From NCBI GenBank assembly GCA_037903475.1, contig JBAJFG010000604.1, positions 1,598,001 through 1,662,000 on the forward strand: a stretch of 64,000 nucleotides of DNA, given 5' to 3'. Made by a program: the position numbers and the translations under genes. Below the pieces are notes generated by a model. That model saw only the letters and a list, made by a program, of their open reading frames with translations, was not told where the DNA came from and made no database searches. The stretch is from Ancylostoma caninum (taxonomy: Eukaryota; Nematoda; Chromadorea; Rhabditida; Ancylostomatidae). Positions 45,601 through 57,600 of the stretch are shown piece after piece (position 1 is the first letter of the stretch; each line of letters opens with the position of its first letter).

Positions 45601-48600
45601 TTCGGTTTTGAGAACCCAGAAACTATGGCTGAAAATTGAAGGAGATGATTCTCTAAAATCAGCATCCAAGTGGTGTACGGTTAAGTTGCAGCTTTCTCTT
45701 CCAATTGAAAAAAAAATTCAGTTACCACTTGAATTTAGCACCTCTCTAAGCGCAGTTGCAGTTGCTTGACTTGATCCTCTCTTCAAAAACAGAGACTTTA
45801 TCAGATCGAATTGAAATTCACAGTCAATTCATTTGAAGGGCTCTCCAAAGAATTGCACGGAAATTTTCGTAAAAGAACAATTTCTTGGTGATTTCTATTG
45901 CACGGGTCCCCAGATTGAGACGCAGATCCCAGTCTCTTCTGCAGTACAAAGTACTGTACCAGCAGCCGACTTTCTAGTTACTCTTTACTCCTACTCTTTA
46001 TTCTCTCATTGCTCTTTTATTCTCTGCTAGCGATCAATCTGTTCCTATCCAACTCCGAGCACCTTCTCTATTGTTCTCTGTCCAACTATAACTATATAGT
46101 ATTTTTCACTGCGAAGTTTAGAGTATTTTTTTACATTTTGCCACAAGTTATTTGAAAAAAAAAACCTTGTGTAGGTCCTATTTTTTGAGGTTCCTTTTCT
46201 AGGCGCTACTTCTTTCAGACATTCGAGAGAGTGGTTGTGCAAAATATCCTACATGGATTGTCACCATCTCTATCTGACGCCATCGCCAGTGTCAGCCGGT
46301 GGAAACTCGTGCGAGCAGCACTACCACATGTCATACAGGTAGGTGTCTTGCACCTATTTGTTCCTGTCTTGGGTCAAATTTTTCTGTATTGTACTTTTCT
46401 GTATTTTATTCCTGTCTTGGGTCAAACCTCAGTTTGGAAAATTTATATTACAGTGCTGCGGATCACTTTTGGAAGCTTCGGACGGCAAAGGATTGTCATC
46501 TTCGCTTCAGAAGATTCTGTACATACTTCACTGGATGCTACTGGATTCGGCGTCAGAATGCGCCGAAAGCTCACCAAAGGTTTGCGAGAATGCCGTTATC
46601 TTGGATTTTCTCGAGATCAGGCTCATCTCCCCTTCTAGGAAGAGGTATTTCAGGAAGAGGTGTACCAGAACAGAAGCCAAGGGCTCTTCTCGATCTCTTC
46701 GATCCAACTTTTTGTTTACCTCATCACTCCACTGGCGGAAATGGTCTCAGAGGAGGACATAGCCGGTAACATAAGGCTCGAAAGTGGCATGAAAATCTGG
46801 CAGGCGCTATGGCAGGTGGGTGGCGGCTAATTGGCCGTTCTAGCCTCTCAATACTCACTTCTAATGCCACCTAAATATAGTGATGGTGAATAGCAGATAC
46901 CATTTCTTTGCGTTTTTTTAAAATTCTAATCTTAGTCACACAAACGCTGTATGAGTAGAAGCTGAGAAAATAACACACCTATGTATTGGGTTGGACAAAA
47001 AGTTCGTGCGGTTTTTTTTCATCTTGACTTTTACCTGGAATCAAATTTTGTTCGATTGCACATCGGTAACCATTTTGTAGCTCTCGGCTTACTCCTCACA
47101 CATATTCTAACCGATTCCCTAAATTCTCACCACACTTCATTTTCTATTGCCTGATGTGTGAAGCTCCAGTTCAACTGGGACGAGCTCAGACAACACCTAC
47201 TGTTCCAATTCTATCGTGGTGCGGATGCTGCTCAACAGGCAACATATATCAACGACATCTAGAGAGAAGCAAATACTTCTGAAAGAACGGGAAAGAAATC
47301 GATTCCCTCCTCAGAGAGGTTAATTTTAGCTTGGAGGAGGTCCAGTCTCTGAATATAGAGTTTTGGGAACAACGAAACCTCTATCCGTTAGATCCTGCTC
47401 CAGTTGTAAAGAAGAACCACTAGGAATGTTTAATCTCAGCAACATCTAAGTTCAGCTAATTCAGTTCGCGGAAAAAAAACATCTAGTGCTCCTGGAAAAC
47501 CACACGAACTTATTGCCCAACCCATTATTTGTACCTCCACACTGTTTTATGACTTGTTCCGGCTTTCAACGCAGAACAGGTTAGGAGAAAAAGATTGAGA
47601 GCGACTAAACTGTCAAATTCTACGTAGCTCGAGAAGTTATGCCTTTTCACGGCTGCTCCTTAGTCTCAGTTTTTATGGCTATTCTAAAATGCATACAATA
47701 TTTGTTGTTTCTCTTTTTTCAAATCTTTCTACTGGCCACGCCTCTCCTTCTAGTTGTGACGTCTTCAAATTTGATTGCGAAGCGGGCAAAATTGCACAAA
47801 ATGTTATAACTTGACGAGAACACAACTCCGGGAACGTAAGGGTTTGACTGGAGAGCTCAGAAAAGATGTTACTCATAGAACGCAGTCAAACAAAGTCCAC
47901 GTCAGTTCTCTTCTGAAACTTCGACAATACACAGGAACTCAGAAACTTTGGGGCAGCGGTGCACACCCGGGCCAGTGGCGAAATTGACCGCGGCGACGGT
48001 AAAGATCCCGGGCCGGCACCACTATCCATCGCCGACAGGAATGGGGACACATGAATGACCGCACAGCGCACGAAAAGTCCACACATGGATTATTTCGGGC
48101 TCTCGTCGCAATGCGAAGTGGCGCCGTTCCAGGATTTTTACTGTTGCCACGAGTAGTTCCACTACCGGCGCCGATAGAGGCACATGTGCCCGTTTGGGTC
48201 GGCACCGGAAGTTTCTGAGAAAGAGCTTACGGAAAATCGAGGTCAATTCCAGAAGAGGAGAGAAAACTCACAATTTGTTATGCGAAATGATTGAAATAGC
48301 ACGAGTTATGATGAGAAAAACAGTTCATTTGTGCATGTCGCAAAAACAAAAGTGATTTTCGCAATAGCTTAGTACGCCCTTGCACGAGATTTCGGAAGCA
48401 ATTGCTCTATCAAAATCAAAAAAAAATCCGCGAAAATGATAAAATATCTTACGTAAGAGCCAAGCGAGCGAAGCAACCACAAAAATTAACAATCCAGAAA
48501 TGCTTTGCGTATCTGTGCCCCGGATGTTCAAAGTGTTTGCTGCACACATTTATGCATGGAGGAATCGCTGTGGACCGGAACAACAGTGAAATTTGAGAGT

Positions 48601-51600
48601 GATTTATTCGAATAATCAAGTAATCATTTGATTTGGTCTAAAGCATACTCTCCAAAATAGCTGCGTTTACGAAGCTCTCCTCAAGGTCAAAGCAACGTGT
48701 ACGTAAGACTCTGATATCACCAGTGATCAAAGTATCCTCCATCATGTCAGTAAAGGTGATCCTTCTCTGTATACAGTGAGCTTTTTACTCCTTTATGTAC
48801 ACGTCAAGTCAAGCCGATGACTTCTTGTGACAATAATTCTCCTTTTTTGTGAATCACTACGTTAAAGTGCCTGATTCCTCTCAAATTTATGATTCTTATC
48901 GAGAGGTATTCTAACCATTTTATCCAACTAATTAAACCCGAAGTTTATTTCGATAAGCACAATATAAAAATAATCTCTCAGCTACACAGCTCCAAATGGC
49001 CATTCCAGTACCGACAGCCGGATGTGTGGTGCTTTACGGCACCCGTCAAGCAACGAAAGGACGAGCTACCCCAGGTGACGTTCGTGCGGCGACCAACGGC
49101 GGCGTCAATCGCGCCGAATCAGGGCATCTACATAGGTACAGGGTCATTTTACCCTTGGTTGCTTCTCTTGGATCTTTTTTAGAATCCAGTGCAACGAGAT
49201 GACTGTCTGTATTGATCCTTATCTAGGTGAAGAGGAGGTCACCCGAAGGCCATCAATTGCCGTGGTTCCGCCTCCGAAACCTCCAAGAACTGATCGAGCA
49301 GTACTGGATGAGAAAAGGCGGAGAGAGATGGAGCGGAGGAGGCAGCAGGAGTCTGAGCAGCGGAAACTGGAGCAGACCGAAGCTACGCCATTCCTGCCTG
49401 AGTTAGTGCTTTTTTTCCACTGGCTCGGGTTTGATCAAGCTTTATTATTCAACTACACAGCAAATACAGGTTGGGCCAAAAAGACGGTAACAAACAAAAG
49501 GGAGATCAGAAAAAGATTTTTAAAGCGATTCGGGACACTGCTGCATGATTTATGTTCATTAACTCCCAACGAATATAAAACAACGAAACATCTAGAAATA
49601 TCCTCCATCTGCTAGGAATCAGACCCCTAGGCATCAAATGAAGTCGCAGTCCTCGGCGCTCAAGTGGTCATGCAAAAATCTATTTCCTATTTCTAAAGTT
49701 CCTTTCTGGAGATTCCCAATTCCTAGAAGGTTTTGGAAGCTTATGTCTCAGGTGCCGTGAAAACCTACTAGCAGACTTGAGTTAGTTCTGTGCAATTGAG
49801 TGACCGCAATAAAACTAGTAGGTCCCAAAATTTATTGTTTCCCCTGTTCTGAACCAAACGAAACCTAAGTTCCTGAGCCCTGCCCTAGTTAAACGTCCGG
49901 AGTAGGCCTCCCAACTAAACATAACGTCAGGGAAGAACATGCTTGTTCCAAAGCAAAATACAGTTACAGTAGTTATGGCCCACCCTGTAAGCTTCCTTGA
50001 ACATTCGATCCAGCGATTTTCTACAGAATGTAATTTATCAGGGAAAGGGGGGGGGGGAGGGGGTGACTAAGCGATGTCCAGGGTCAGGTCTTGAAAAGGC
50101 CTCTGAAGAGTTCTACGGATATCGTAGAACTGTAAAGGATTTTTAATCCCGTGCAGACCAACTTGCTGAAGGATCGCTTGACCTAATCGATACAGAAGAA
50201 CCGCAGCTAAGAGCCAGAGAAAAGCATCAACCAGAACTTCTTCTGCTGCCCGTCTCCTATGTTAAGATCCCAGGCCGGCACCACTTTCCATTGAGGACAG
50301 TAATGGCGACACATCGAATGACCACGAGCGCTCGAAAAATCCACACATGTATTTTTCCGCGCTCCGTTCGCAATGCGAAGTGGTGACGGTAAAGGATTTT
50401 TACTGTGGCCGCGAGTAGCTCCACTACTGGCGTAGGTGAAGGCACATTTGCCTGTCAAGGCTAGCACTGGTGCTCAGAAGTTTCTGAGTAGCTGGCCACG
50501 CCCCGCAGCAGGATGGGTAATATGTAGATGTCTCGCAACCGATCTCCGCCAGCTGTGCTTGTGTTAGAACACCCTTCACGGACTGAATTTTGATTGCTCC
50601 ATAAGCGACCATAGAGCAACAGATCTGCGGCTATTTTTCTTCGGAAACCAAAGTTTTTGTTGTTAGGATACTGAACATGCTGACAATTCTTTTGATAAGC
50701 TCGAGGAATGTCACAACAAAACCGCAAGCAATTGCTTCAAAAATTTTGATGTCCGAGGAAATCAGGGGGGGGCAACGAGCAGAGTTTTGTTTTTGAATGA
50801 AAAGAGCGCATGGAACCGCCAAGTGCAACCAAAGACTCAATATTACTTGCTGAGGAAAAACTTGATGCGTTAGTTTTCTAACAAAGTATGTTTACGCTTT
50901 AATGACTAAAATCCCTCGAAGTTTTTGTGTTAGGCACATTAAACCAATTCTAATTCCAGGAAATCAACAGAAGCGCTGCTCGTGGACGTGCAGGAGACAT
51001 CGCCATCTCCACAACCGCCGGCAGCCACGACGTCGAGCATAGTGCGCAGCGTGAGCGAGTACAAAACTGGAGAGTCTATGTCGACCCGCGGTGCTATATC
51101 GAAGAGCAAAACGGCGAATGCGTTCGACATGAGCCCAAGTGAGTTGCCTTTGACGAATGTACTATAGTAGTTCCTTCTAAAGGAATGACCGTTCATTTGA
51201 CATCCGTTGAGCCTCGGGCGATGTCCCAGAAGTGTTCTTGTGCTTGGCACATGGAATAAATCAGATGATGTCACGTGAATAGGCGTATGCGTACAGGAGG
51301 ATTCTTCGAATTCTTTTTTTTTTCAGCATCCGAGTGCTCACTTCGCATGCTCGATGAGGTGGACACGGCCCTCAAATTCGCTGAGGTTTGTCCTTCCGCC
51401 GCCATCCGGCTACACTGATTTTACCCACACAAGGGAGATGTTTCAGGACAGTAACTCGTTATCAGGCGTATTCTGCCCAAATGACGCTCCCCTGGTTAAC
51501 ATTAGCGACATCTGCAGTGGCTTTTCTATGGATGCCGCTGACAGTGGGGATTCTCCACCCGAAGTACGACAATATTCTTGTTCCTTATGAGGAGATCTTT

Positions 51601-54600
51601 CAAATCCATGCGCTTTCAGGTGGTTTGCCAAAATTGTCGGAAGGTTTCCTTTCGAGACCGACCAACGTCAAGTGGGTGCCAATGTAAGGAGAATGGTAGC
51701 GTTCTTCTCCCCGTTCAGGAAACCCCGCCCGTTATTCTCACTAGAGGTAGGTACAGCGTGGTATGGGTGCATCGTAGAGGTTACCCAGGGTAGATGTGTC
51801 GACACCCGTCTAGCGATTGGTGAATTTGTGTGGTATCAGCACGTTTGCCTTGAGTAATCTCAATGAAGCAGACAGCCCCAGGAAACGACATTATCCCTTC
51901 ACGATCAAAAATGTTTCTTACGCTTGCAGCCTCCACCACCGACGATACCGTATCATCATCAAGTCAACATACCGTAGTTCCAGCGCGGCCACCTCCAAAA
52001 CCTTCCGAAGCCACCACGAATTTTCATGGAATGGAAACAGCTCGGGTGCAGCCAGGTACGCTAAGAGGTCACTACTGATCGTCTGAAGGACCCTTTCAAG
52101 ATGAATCAGCAGTGTTTTTGCACTAAAAGTGCATCAGAGGACTTCAGTTTTAATTACCTATGGCTCAGCCTATATTCAAGTTCTCCTGTTTAGCTCCATC
52201 TCCAAAGAATCCTGACGTTGCCAGCACGGACGACGAGATCGATGACTTTGGTCAACCAGATCCAATGGTTAGCACTCATTCTTGGTGGATACGTATTTAT
52301 AGGAGTTAGAAGGCGTTATGGTGGGAGTAGGAGTTTAATGCAGATGGTAGAGTCGAATTGTTTCCTGCTGAGGAGGGGGTGGGAAGGGGAGAACCTGCTT
52401 GTGTCATTGTGATCGACTCTTCATCATCACCATTTTTACCTTTGTTGGGAAAATAACACTCGCGGATTATTCTTCAGGGCTAAAGCACAGTTTGTATAAA
52501 ATCCCGGTCAACATTGAGACTCAATATACCGTATCGTGACATTTTCTCGAAAATTTGTCTTAAGATCGCTACGATGCTTGACGTCGCTGTCATCCGAGCT
52601 TTGCTCATCACGCACTGGCAAGAGCAAGGAATTTATTGGGCTATGCGGTACCTGCTCAATCGCCTTGAGCAGATACAGGTGAATCCTCATGCGGCCATCT
52701 TCTGACTTTTGTAACATCTCCTTTTCTTGCAGAATCACGTCGCTGTACATGGAACAAGGCACCGTAGCAATTCCCTGCCAACCGGAGAGCGGAAGCCGAG
52801 TATTGCTGTGCGTTCAGAATAGCGCTAAAATTGTCAAGTTCGACTCTGACACTTTAATTTTAGATTGGACTGTCTTCCTATAGCAATACCACCTGGGAGA
52901 ATTTCCAGCTGAAAACGGAAGAAGACGACAAATCAAAATTGCACGTCGCGTTCAATGATAGTCGGTAAGGTATCCGCAGCTTTTTAGGTCAACTCCTCGT
53001 CAGAATCACCACTGTTTGCAGAAGAAAATCTAGCGATCAGGCTTGCCCACCGCTGCGTGTGCACCAGTCGAGAAGAGCCAGCTTGAACACGCTCACTAGA
53101 CGGGAAAGGAATAGGTAAAGTGCAGCAATACCTCACATATGCATGAGGCTACACTAGGAAGATGCTTTTAGGTCCGATCCATCGCTGAACAATTCCTGTG
53201 AGATTCTCTCAATCCGAGAGGACAGCGCCTCCGTCAGCAACGCGTCGTCGAAGTCCGAAAAGGTGAACGAGAGGATTGCCGCCAAGTTCTACCCGGAGGC
53301 GCTCGGCAGTTCGAGTTTCATCGAGAGGAACGGCAGGATCAGTCTCACTGTCATAGTGCAAACTATCAACCAGGTAGCATCACCTAATAGAAAATAGAAG
53401 AGAAATGTAGTTGAAAAATCTTGAAAGCAGCACCCACTGGAATTTTCCTGCCAAAGATTTTAGCGTATTCTTGTTATATCGAGGCTGCTTAACCCATTTT
53501 TGATGTTCAAACGTTCCGATAGCACCTAAGCGCTTCTTTTGGAAGCTCATGGTTCTTTAATGTGCAACCAGTGCGGTCGAGTTGCACGAGCCAAAAGATG
53601 ACCGAGATCAAAAAATCGATAAAGCTTCCCTTTTACCCACTGGATTCTCGCACAACCATTTATTTCCTTATAAAATGCAGCCTTTCAACATTGTATAAAA
53701 GAAATAATTATTCGAAATGTATATCAATCAAAAAAGGTGTTGCTTGGGAATCAAAACATCTTGGGATTCCCTGATGGAAGAAGAATGATTTAAAAATGAA
53801 ATTCTGATAAAAACTAGATTCAGCAAATGAGAAAAAATGCCGTGGATTCCACGAGGACTGCAGCAAAACAGCTGATTCTAGTGCGCTGGCGCAACGAAAG
53901 AAACGCATCACATGCGCGGTAGCTCGTGCAAAGTTATCGCCATCACGGCAAGAACTACTTGTTAAAGAGTTGAACGCAGCGCGTGCTCGCTGCTCGTTTC
54001 GTAAGGAAAGTATCCTGACTGTGCTAGAGTACCTCGAACAGTTAAAATCTGAGAGGCAAAAATTCTGTACTAACTATACTAAGAATATGCCTCCCGTGTT
54101 TTTGTCAGAAGGTGAGGGAGGCATATGGAAATGCTCGTATAATAAGTAAAATAAACTAAACCAACCTATGGTTGAAATCGTGGTAAAAATCCACAAGACG
54201 AGGAAGAACAACGAAGAGTCTATGAGAACATCAAGCATGAACCATAAAAGCAGCACGAATATCAGAAATTTGGTCAAGCTTGAGTAATTGACCTTGAATT
54301 CGCTGCTGTGTCAGGAACGATTATGACTGTGCTTATACTTCATCGGCGAGGGCCACAACACGCGCGACGCGACGGATAGTGAAAACGTTACGCCGCGCAG
54401 CCCATCAGATAACATCTTGCAAATTTATCTCGCATGTAACTTGTATGTGTCGATGAATACGTTACATCGCGCGTGCTTGAAGATGGTATAAACAGGGCGC
54501 TATGGAATCCACGCCACAAAGACATACAATGAGACCACAGCTCGCTCATGCATCCATTGGAGCCAAGCGTTTCCAAACAGGTTGCATGTTCGCTACAAAT

Positions 54601-57600
54601 GAGTTGCGGCCAAGTATGAACAAAGCTTATGAATTACTTTTGGCCACACCCTGTCGTGACTCTGTCGCGCGCTGTTGGCCCAGCAGAGCCTAGCATATAA
54701 AACTACTTTCCATTACCCCAGGACAAAGTTTAACCTCGATCTGACATGACGAATACGACCCTTGCTACATCCATGTCCTTTTTCTAGGCCATGCCTCATT
54801 GAGACTACCGAGGATTCTGTCCATTTTCTAAGCTTTGCTGTGCTCCGCGTCTCTCAAAGAACGTACGAACGCCTCAAATTTACACCTGTAATTTGACCAG
54901 ATTAGCACTTTTACCCCAGTGATGCACAACGGCTGTAAACAAATCTATATGTTCTTTCAGAGAACAGGCAAAGATGGCTCTTGCATGTGGGCCACAACGT
55001 TGTTGTAGGTGTTTAGTCTGGATTACCAGGCTTGTTCCAGGTCTTGTTGAGACAGTTCTTTTCCATTTTCTAACACATTTCCCTGCTCTGCCCTCTCAAA
55101 GGTTTCTTGAGGGTGCATAGATGGCTTAATCAAATGAGAACTTGAGTAATCACTTCAATAGCACAATGCCTCGGAGCTGAAATGTTGCTCAGTAAAGTCC
55201 TAATTTGAAGGTAATCCCATTTTTCACAAGAAAGTAACGTGAATTTTTTTAGGTAATGGAACGAAACGGCGTGGTGAGGCTGTGCGAGTTGGCGCTGAAC
55301 ATCGCTGACACACTGCTGCGGATACCTATCGATCAAACGGAGACGTTCTTCTCGCAGCTCACCATGATGATCTTTAGGTTGACCATTTTTCTAGCTAAGA
55401 AGGAAAAATACTACACTAGAAAGCTACAAGAATTTTTTCTCACTATTTGGAGAACCTTCTTCCAGGTTATTGCTAGTCTTTTCCCTGCACTCCCCATACT
55501 GTCGGTGGATGGTGCAATACATAATGAAATTCTGGAGTCTAAGGAGATAAAACAATAGAATTCCTTAAATTTTACAAGCTTCTTTTTTTGGATTTTCTTG
55601 AACTTCGCAAAATGTTCAGATAATTTTTATGTTGTTATGCCCTAATTTTGTCTTTGTTGTTAGCAGTTTCTTTTCCCCAATAATTTAGTTGCGCAATCGA
55701 GAATCCATGATTCCTTCAGGATTTACCTCTCTCTTGGCTGCCCATACGGATGTAACGAAGGCGTGAAAAGTCAACAAGGAGATTTCCTACGGGTCAAAGC
55801 TAAAACGGTACTCGCTCAGTTGGAGAAGTTACAGCAGGTTCAAATTAGCTTTCTCTTTGCTCTTCCATTTATTTTTGGATTCGACGTTCTCAAATGTTTT
55901 TTTTTTCAGGACCGCTTTCGCATGATTTTCACCACCTATGTAGAGGAGAACAACCCGCAACAAATTCTCGACCTCATCCATTCGATCACCGCGTTTTGTC
56001 GCTCCGAATTTCCTCGTAAGTGCAAGTGTTCGCCGAATTCTGGATATCTGTTGGCTACGCATCAAAGATACCTGATTGCTTATGCACACATGGCCAAATC
56101 CTCTGTTTTCCCGCTGATGCCAAGTGCAAGTTGAGAACATTTTAAGAGGAGAGCCGACGACAGCCCGAAAGCAAAGCTCCATCCTATCGAAATCGGTTCA
56201 ACGAGCGCGAAAAGGGAATCGAGGGGAGGATCATCAACGCCACACTGCGAGACCTGTCGACAAAGCTGGCAAAGATCCAGGATCAACTCATTCAACCGGA
56301 AAATATGGTAAGCAATTTAGAGGAGCCCGAAAATGACAGCACTAAAGTGATTGGGGTCACAAGTTTAAAACCCAAGGAATTATCAAGATAATTGCTTGTG
56401 ACCCCGTTATGCCTTCGTGGTAATTGTCCTCGTTGCAATCAGTGCAACGAAGTTACTCTGCTAACGGTGCAGCACGAACGCAGCCCGAACGGCGTAATGG
56501 TCTTTCAGCCATTGCTGCCAAAGGGCTGACAGCTTGAGCAGCAGTCAAGGGGAGGATGGCAGCCGCTGGGAACCGTTGCTGCTAGCGTTTCTAACCGAGC
56601 CATTACGCCGTTCGGGCTGCGTTCGTGCTGTATCGTTACCAGAGTAGAAGAAATGGCCCTTACTAGCTATTGCCTTTGAAACTGGCGCTATTCTTCCACC
56701 ACCTCTTCTAAAATCGATCGTGCTTCTAAAATCGATCTCGGGAATCATGCTCATTTTGAACTGTAACCATCTTTCTGTAGGGTTAGCGTAGGCATTCGGT
56801 TGCTACGGTATCTCACACAATACCCGAATCTTCGCTCGGTGGAGCAGGATAAAGAGGTTATTTCGCACGCGTAGTCATCAGCGGCCGCATTTCGCGTCCT
56901 ATTGTCTTCTTTCTGCCTGGACTGTCATTTTCTTCCATATTTTCACAATCCGTTATTTGAGACTTAATGTTGTCGTTGCCCTTAGTAACGACACTAAAGT
57001 GCAAAACGGATGAAACATTCATGTTCAGCATAGAGTAACCCCTTCTTTCTTTGAGGTGTCAAATTTGGTATCTGCCATAAACATACCGTAGTGCTACAAA
57101 ATTGGGATAGCCGTTCAAAACGGGCGTCACTTCAGGGCACGAAACATCGCTATGTGAATGAGGCAATTTTTATTGATATCCAGGAGGCAAAATAGCCGAA
57201 TAATACCTAAATAACTCACCGAAAATCACTATTTTTTAATGATCCTCTTTAATTTTACGATTCTTTGGATGATTCTGTTTTTCTTTCAGAGTCTTCTCGG
57301 CGATGTACGGATGCTGGTGAATTTCGTCCAAGACCAACACGGGAATCCCTTCCGGAGAGTTGGTCTGAGTGCTTTGCTCGACGCCATAGACAAGACACCA
57401 AAGCTGGAAAGGTCGGCACAGTTTTCCAGGACTTGATCTCCTCGCTAAAACCTACTATCAGTTTTCATGAGTATTTTCTCAATTTCTCACATCTTGAAAT
57501 GGTTTTTAGCAAAGCTGAGCCCGACCCACCCCCCATAATTTTAACCCCAAAATCATCACATGCCCGTCGCACCTTACTTCGCTTGCACTGTGGTTCTGCC

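Larger units (their letters stand above)
30844..46218 (+). other. unc-80 intron 2, 15.4 kb
   Basis: Lies between SCV (exon 2) and TFERV (exon 3), which are contiguous in UNC80 proteins, so no coding exon need be missing. It contains a mariner-length element, a decayed mariner transposase, a 74-base hairpin, a TTAA MITE and a GC-rich block at 32000-32520. Minus-strand open frame 40770-41171 (133 codons) has no recognisable motif. GTGAGT donor and ttctttcag acceptor are canonical. Confidence 0.85.
46816..49008 (+). other. unc-80 intron 5
   Basis: 2.2-kb intron with a mariner MITE (46986-47525) and the first copy of a 260-bp repeat (47945-48212). No exon is needed, because flanking residues are adjacent in UNC80. 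Confidence 0.85.
49402..50959 (+). other. unc-80 intron 7
   Basis: 1.56-kb intron with a mariner/Tc MITE (49467-49987), a G run at about 50047 and the second copy of the 260-bp repeat. Confidence 0.8.
56308..57289 (+). other. unc-80 intron 22
   Basis: 0.98-kb intron with a hairpin (56351-56403) and a 190-bp inverted-repeat element (56455-56646). No coding exon needed. Confidence 0.8.

Noticed and set aside
46299..46769. 139- and 156-codon open frames across unc-80 exons 3-5
   Set aside because: They read through introns; the true frame changes between exons via spliced 115-bp and 59-bp introns.
52478..52530. Protein-like frame (LKHSLYKIPVNIETQYT) before exon 14 as an extra exon
   Set aside because: It needs phase 1 entry, while exon 13 ends in phase 0, and it would leave an intron of only 34 bp. 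The AAG acceptor at 52564 gives a clean join.
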